A DNA stretch of 55,861 nt, taken from positions 1 to 55,861 of the forward strand of contig NZ_JASHJC010000019.1 in assembly GCF_030733385.1 (NCBI RefSeq), read 5' to 3'. A program made the position numbers and the translations under genes. The notes beneath the pieces are model-generated. The model saw only the letters and a list, made by a program, of their open reading frames with translations, did not search any database and was not told the origin of the DNA. Shown here in pieces: positions 54,066 through 55,861 of the stretch. The first letter of the stretch is position 1, and each line of letters opens with the position of its first letter. The DNA is from Roseovarius sp. MMSF_3359 (GTDB taxonomy: Bacteria; Pseudomonadota; Alphaproteobacteria; Rhodobacterales; Rhodobacteraceae).

Positions 54066-55661
54066 ATGGAGGCAGATTATGTAGTCGTCGGGGCGGGTTC
54101 GGCCGGGTGCGTTCTGGCCAATCGTCTCAGCGCCGATCCCAAGAACAGGGTGCTCCTGCTTGAAGCGGGGGGCCGGGACCTCAACCCATGGATACACATT
54201 CCTGTCGGGTATTTCAAAACCATTCATAACCCTAAGGTTGATTGGTGTTACAAGACAGAACCCGATCCGGGGCTGAATGGCCGCTCCATCGAATGGCCGC
54301 GCGGCAAGGTTTTGGGCGGATCATCCTCGCTCAACGGATTGCTCTATGTGCGCGGACAGCCGCAGGACTACGACCGGTGGCGGCAGATGGGCAATGCTGG
54401 CTGGGGATGGGACGATGTGCTACCCCTCTTCAAGCGCGCCGAGAATAACGAACGGGGCGCCGATGAATTTCATGGCGATCAGGGTCCGCTTTCGGTGTCG
54501 AACATGCGCATCCAACGGCCCATCACCGATGCCTGGGTCGCGGCGGCGCAGGCGGCGGGATATGCGTTCAACCCCGACTACAACGGCGAAAACCAGGAGG
54601 GCGTGGGGTTTTTCCAGCTCACTTCCCGCAATGGCCGCCGGTGCAGCGCGGCGGTGGCTTACCTGAACCCGATCAAGAAGCGCGAAAACCTGCAGATCGT
54701 CACCCATGCGCAGGTCGACAAGATCGAAATCCACGGCGGTTGCGCCACCGGTGTGAGCTACAAGGACCGCAGCGGCAAGCTGCAGACCGTGACCGCAAAC
54801 CGCGAAATCGTGCTCTGTGGCGGGGCCATCAACTCGCCACAACTTCTGATGCTGTCGGGGATCGGCGAGGCGGAACAGCTCGCGGAACATGGCATCCCGG
54901 TCATCAAGGACCTCAAGGGCGTCGGCAAGGGCATGCAGGACCACCTGCAGGCGCGGCTTGTCTACAAATGCAACGAGCCGACGCTGAATGACGAGGTCAG
55001 CAGCCTGTTTGGCCAGGCCAAGATCGGGTTGAAATACGCCCTCTTCCGCGCCGGGCCGATGACCATGGCCGCAAGCCTTGCGACCGGCTTCCTCAAGACA
55101 AACGAGGATCAGGAAACACCGGATATCCAGTTTCATGTGCAGCCGCTCTCGGCAGAAAATCCCGGCAAGGGCGCGGACAAGTTTTCCGCCTTCACCATGT
55201 CGGTCTGTCAGCTCCGCCCCGAAAGCCGTGGCGAGATTCGCCTGGCCAGCAGCGATCCGCGCACCTACCCCAAGATCATCCCGAACTACCTGTCGACCGA
55301 AACCGATTGTCGGACCATCGTCGAGGGCGTCAAGATCGCCCGCACGATCGCCCGCCACGCGCCGCTGACCTCGAAGATCTCCGAAGAGTTCCGGCCCAAT
55401 GCCGATCTAGAGATGGATGACTATGACGGCACGCTCGACTGGGCGCGCAACAACACCGCGTCGATCTATCACCCGACGGGGACCTGCAAGATGGGCAATG
55501 GCGAGGATGCGGTCGTGGATGCGCGGCTTAGGGTGCACGGCATCCGCGGTCTCCGCGTGGCGGATTGTTCGATCATGCCCGAGATCGTATCGGGCAACAC
55601 CAACGCACCCGCGATCATGATCGGCGAGAAAGCCAGCGACATGCTCCTTGAGGATCGGTGA
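54066..55661 (+). CDS. GMC-family FAD oxidoreductase (choline dehydrogenase-like)
   Basis: A 531-residue flavoenzyme that oxidises an alcohol. The ADP-binding [18 protein letters not shown] signature 1 ([21 protein letters not shown]), signature 2 ([16 protein letters not shown]) and the C-terminal catalytic His in [11 protein letters not shown] are all visible. Substrate unknown; the divergent TRAP importer and IclR regulator suggest that it handles the imported compound. The ATG at 54066 has GGAGGG upstream; an ATG at 54048 lies before that site. Confidence 0.92.
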   Translation: MEADYVVVGAGSAGCVLANRLSADPKNRVLLLEAGGRDLNPWIHIPVGYFKTIHNPKVDWCYKTEPDPGLNGRSIEWPRGKVLGGSSSLNGLLYVRGQPQDYDRWRQMGNAGWGWDDVLPLFKRAENNERGADEFHGDQGPLSVSNMRIQRPITDAWVAAAQAAGYAFNPDYNGENQEGVGFFQLTSRNGRRCSAAVAYLNPIKKRENLQIVTHAQVDKIEIHGGCATGVSYKDRSGKLQTVTANREIVLCGGAINSPQLLMLSGIGEAEQLAEHGIPVIKDLKGVGKGMQDHLQARLVYKCNEPTLNDEVSSLFGQAKIGLKYALFRAGPMTMAASLATGFLKTNEDQETPDIQFHVQPLSAENPGKGADKFSAFTMSVCQLRPESRGEIRLASSDPRTYPKIIPNYLSTETDCRTIVEGVKIARTIARHAPLTSKISEEFRPNADLEMDDYDGTLDWARNNTASIYHPTGTCKMGNGEDAVVDARLRVHGIRGLRVADCSIMPEIVSGNTNAPAIMIGEKASDMLLEDR

Positions 55662-55679
55662 CGGCGGTAATCCTCCGTC
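55660..55679 (+). terminator. Hairpin at the end of the GMC gene
   Basis: GACGGCGG and CCTCCGTC form an eight-base stem with one mismatch and a TAAT loop, overlapping the stop codon. No T-tract follows. In the remaining ~180 bases to the window end I see no supported feature. Confidence 0.35.
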
Positions 55680-55861
55680 TGCCGGTGCGCCTCATCGCCG
55701 CGCCCTGGCCCACCAGCGCCGAGTTTCGTGCTCGAATACAGGCGTTGCGGGGCTAAGCGGTCCGTCAATCGCCATTGCAACAGAGGGCATCGCCCGACCG
55801 CGGGTGGGCGCACCCAGGTGGTGCATCGCACTTTATGGTGACGCATACCTCCAACGATGGT

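Noticed and set aside
55662..55861. Start of another gene at the right edge
   Set aside because: A minus-strand frame with an ATG after GGAGG near 55846 runs antisense into the GMC gene and has no recognisable domain; nothing here can be supported.

Overview
The window is chromosomal DNA of a high-GC alphaproteobacterium, almost certainly of the Rhodobacteraceae (roseobacter/Rhodobacter group). It carries a complete division and cell-wall (dcw) cluster in the alphaproteobacterial order, including lpxC, bamD and recN after ftsZ, two small membrane proteins between murC and murB, and a long AT-rich leader in front of mraZ. I saw no rRNA, tRNA, CRISPR array or transposase.

Layout. 1-8.2 kb: assorted housekeeping and envelope genes (OmpA-domain protein, Xaa-Pro aminopeptidase, DUF427 protein, DUF1194 protein, ClC transporter, FAD-linked oxidase, Gly/Asn-rich secreted protein). 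8.3-22.8 kb (minus strand): the distal dcw genes, read right to left as ftsW-murG-murC-two small membrane genes-third small membrane gene-murB-ddl-ftsQ-ftsA-ftsZ-lpxC-bamD-recN. 23.0-39.5 kb: a block interrupting the dcw cluster between murD and ftsW. 39.6-49.1 kb (minus strand): the proximal dcw genes mraZ-rsmH-ftsL-ftsI-murE-murF-mraY-ACT protein-murD. 49.7-55.7 kb: an IclR regulator, a TRAP transporter (dctM, dctQ, dctP) and a divergent GMC oxidoreductase.

The inserted block is the main interest. It encodes a bacterial microcompartment (metabolosome) locus. A divergent regulatory region separates a minus-strand operon (DeoR-family regulator, a diol dehydratase with large and medium subunits fused into one 757-residue chain, and the small subunit) from a tightly coupled plus-strand operon. 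The plus-strand operon encodes a class-III PLP enzyme, a CoA-acylating-type aldehyde dehydrogenase with a C-terminal encapsulation-type helix, a minimal shell (one BMC-H, one BMC-P, two CsoS1D-type tandem BMC-T), a small accessory protein, a polyamine-type ABC importer, a short-chain dehydrogenase, an APH-fold kinase and an isochorismatase-fold hydrolase.

Kinase plus class-III PLP enzyme plus SDR plus aldehyde dehydrogenase is the signature of amino-alcohol microcompartments such as the RMM type (1-amino-2-propanol to propionaldehyde). The B12-dependent diol dehydratase would also make propionaldehyde, from 1,2-propanediol. The inferred system therefore channels two C3 substrates into one aldehyde that is oxidised inside a shell. 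No dehydratase reactivase, phosphotransacylase, cobalamin adenosyltransferase or alcohol dehydrogenase of the Pdu type is present in the window, so these would have to be supplied elsewhere. Functions are assigned from motifs read by eye; no database search was possible.
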